From Pseudomonadota bacterium (lineage in GTDB: Bacteria > Pseudomonadota > Alphaproteobacteria > GCA-2731375): 36,714 bases of DNA. This document shows, piece by piece, positions 35,223 through 36,714 of the stretch. The notes beneath the pieces were generated by a model, which saw only the letters and a list, made by a program, of their open reading frames with translations, made no database searches and had not been told where the DNA came from. Both the position numbers and the translations under genes were made by a program. The first letter of the stretch is position 1. Every line of letters starts with the position of its first letter. The stretch lies in the NCBI GenBank assembly GCA_027623205.1, contig JAQBYC010000040.1:1-36714 (forward strand), written 5' to 3'.

Positions 35223-35248
35223 GGCCGGCGGTCCGAGGACCGCCGGCC
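35223..35248 (-). terminator. Strong hairpin between ugpB and ugpA (attenuator or mRNA-stabiliser)
   Basis: GGCCGGCGGTCC (35223-35234) and GGACCGCCGGCC (35237-35248) form a perfect 12-bp inverted repeat separated by two bases. No T-run follows. Like the hairpin at 8335-8374 it sits directly after the binding-protein gene of an importer operon, so it likely sets the receptor-to-permease ratio. Confidence 0.6.
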
Positions 35249-35276
35249 CGACCCGTCAAGACAAAGGGAATTACCC

Positions 35277-36602
35277 CTAGCTGCCCTTGTTGGCCTTCTG
35301 GAATTTGCGCAACAGCACGTTGCCGCGCGCGACTGCGTCATCCAAGCCCTCCTGAGCGGTCTTTTTTCCGGCCCAGATCGCTTCCATCTCCTCGTTGATG
35401 ACATCGCGGATCTGTACGAAGTTGCCGAACCGCAGGCCACGGGAATTTGGCGTGGGCGTATTCAGGCTAAGCTGCTTGATGGCCGTATCGGTGCCGGGGT
35501 TGGCTTTATAAAACCCCTGCTTCTTGGACAACTCGTAGGCTGGCGTGGTGATCGGAACATAGCCGGTTTCCTGATGCCACCAGGCCTGAACCTCAGGTGA
35601 CGACAAAAACTTCATGAACTGGCCAACGCCCTTGTAATCGCCCTGGTCGTGCCCTTTAAGCACCCAAAGGGTGGCCCCACCGATGATGGAGTTCTGTGGG
35701 GCGGCGGCGGAATCGGTGTCCAACGGCAGCATGCTTTGCGCGAAATCGAATTTCGCCTGCTTTTTCATCGAACCATAGTACGCGGAAGAGTTCATCCACA
35801 TGCCGCATTCGCCGTTGGTGAATTTTGGCAGGCTTTCACCGCGGCGGCCGCCGTATTCGAACACCTTGTCCTTGCTCCAATCGGAAATTTTCTGAAGCAT
35901 GCCCGCGACCTTGGCATTGTTGAAAGTGAGCTCGGTGGCCAGGCCCTCGAAACCGTTCGCCATGGTCCCGATCGGCAGATTGTGCCAGGAGGAAAAGTTC
36001 TCCACCATTACCCAGGACTGCCAGCCGAAGGAGAAGCCGCATTTCATCCCGGAAGCGAGTAGCATTTTCGAGGCCGAGGCCATCTCGTCCCAGGTTTTTG
36101 GCGGCTTGTCCGGATCCAGGCCCGCCTTCTTGAAGGCGTCACGGTTGTACCACAGTACCGGTGTCGAACTGTTGAATGGCATCGATAACAAATCACCGTT
36201 AGGCCGCTGGTAGTAGGAAATCACCGCCGGAAGATAGATCGACTTGTCGAACGGGATTCCCGCGTCCTTCATCAGATCCTCGACCGGATAGACCGCGCCC
36301 CTGGCAGCCATCATGGTGGCGGTGCCAACCTCGAACACCTGTACGATATGGGGCTGTTTCTTGGCCCGGAACGCCGCGATGGCGGCGGTCATCGTCTCGG
36401 TATAAGTGCCTTTGTAGACAGGCATGACCTTGTAATCCGATTGGGTCGCGTTGAAGTCGGTGGCGATCTTGTTGACCCGCTCGCCGTTAACACCACCCAT
36501 GGCATGCCACCATTGGATCTCGGTCGCGGCAAGGGCGCTACCCGCTGACATTGCCGCCAACGCGCCTGCCGCTGCCAGCGCGATTGTTGCTCTACGTATC
36601 AT
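35277..36602 (-). CDS. ugpB: sn-glycerol-3-phosphate-binding periplasmic protein
   Basis: Periplasmic receptor of a glycerol-3-phosphate/glycerophosphodiester importer, 441 aa. Signal peptide at residues 1-25 (cleavage near ALA-A). The mature start TEIQWWHAMGGVNGERV with the WWHAM motif is characteristic of UgpB. Further family blocks: VYKGTYTETMTAAIAAFRAK, HIVQVFEVGTATMM, PFNSSTPVLWYN and a GGATLWVL strand. Start ATG 36602 has a GGGAGG site nine bases upstream. First gene of the ugpBAEC-ordered operon; transport of phosphorus-containing glycerol esters is inferred from the family. Confidence 0.94.
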   Translation of the reverse strand: MIRRATIALAAAGALAAMSAGSALAATEIQWWHAMGGVNGERVNKIATDFNATQSDYKVMPVYKGTYTETMTAAIAAFRAKKQPHIVQVFEVGTATMMAARGAVYPVEDLMKDAGIPFDKSIYLPAVISYYQRPNGDLLSMPFNSSTPVLWYNRDAFKKAGLDPDKPPKTWDEMASASKMLLASGMKCGFSFGWQSWVMVENFSSWHNLPIGTMANGFEGLATELTFNNAKVAGMLQKISDWSKDKVFEYGGRRGESLPKFTNGECGMWMNSSAYYGSMKKQAKFDFAQSMLPLDTDSAAAPQNSIIGGATLWVLKGHDQGDYKGVGQFMKFLSSPEVQAWWHQETGYVPITTPAYELSKKQGFYKANPGTDTAIKQLSLNTPTPNSRGLRFGNFVQIRDVINEEMEAIWAGKKTAQEGLDDAVARGNVLLRKFQKANKGS

Positions 36603-36714
36603 GTTATTGACCTCCCAGTTTTGTATCGCTTAGAAGAATTTGTTTTTTATACTCCGACTCATTGAGTAAGCGAAAAATCCTTGCCAAATTCATTTTAAAG
36701 GATTCTTGTTGTCA
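36603..36714 (-). promoter_or_regulatory. AT-rich upstream region of the ugp operon with inverted repeats
   Basis: The A/T-rich stretch before ugpB contains a TATAAA (minus strand, about 36651-36646), an 11-bp palindrome ACTCATTGAGT at 36657-36667, and a wider inverted repeat AATCCTT/AAGGATT at about 36675-36704. These could be a promoter and operator. I did not find a convincing PhoB box, and the region runs off the window edge. Confidence 0.4.

Overview
The window is high-GC DNA with alphaproteobacterial gene content. The proteins look most like those of Rhodospirillales-type heterotrophs, but I cannot place the organism more precisely without a search. Genes are densely packed, often with TGATG or ATGA overlaps, and no gene-free stretch exceeds 300 bases. 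I saw no rRNA, tRNA or CRISPR array.

Layout. 249-3451 (+): a UvrD/PcrA helicase overlapping prmA. 3552-4364 (-): a divergent crotonase lacking both classical catalytic glutamates. 4610-11900 (+): a probable operon for a complete peptide/nickel-type (family 5) ABC importer (two ATPases, binding protein, two permeases), followed by a single-cysteine Asp/Glu-racemase-superfamily enzyme and a Cys-rich DUF1847-type protein. 11901-12082: a small non-coding MITE-like element wedged between the convergent ends of the DUF1847 gene and pepN. 12087-14744 (-): pepN.

14866-23695 (-): a seven-gene acyl-CoA catabolic cluster. In transcription order it encodes an SDR, carboxyltransferase beta, acyl-CoA dehydrogenase, enoyl-CoA hydratase, biotin carboxylase alpha and two tandem paralogous acyl-CoA dehydrogenases. 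The first five match the order atuBCDEF of acyclic-terpene (citronellol/geraniol) utilisation in Pseudomonas. A LiuR-like near-palindrome lies upstream, and a stand-alone SCP2 protein (23924-24226, +) is divergent from the cluster.

24351-27175: a Spy/CpxP-like periplasmic protein divergent from an OmpR-type response regulator and its histidine kinase, a probable envelope-stress or metal-response module. 27172-31219: a segment bracketed by two direct copies of a ~105-bp structured repeat. It contains a 1.55-kb IS701-type insertion sequence with a frameshifted transposase, a CaiB/BaiF CoA-transferase and a membrane fatty acid hydroxylase/sterol desaturase. 31260-32261 (+): trpS. 32322-36602 (-): a ugpBAEC-type glycerol-3-phosphate importer.

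Overall this is a scavenging, acyl-CoA-degrading lifestyle (peptide and glycerophosphate uptake, branched acyl-CoA oxidation) with modest mobile-element activity. The least explained parts are the structured repeat and its relation to the IS, the MITE-like element, the racemase-fold/DUF1847 pair linked to an importer, and the SDR and crotonase that lack canonical catalytic residues.
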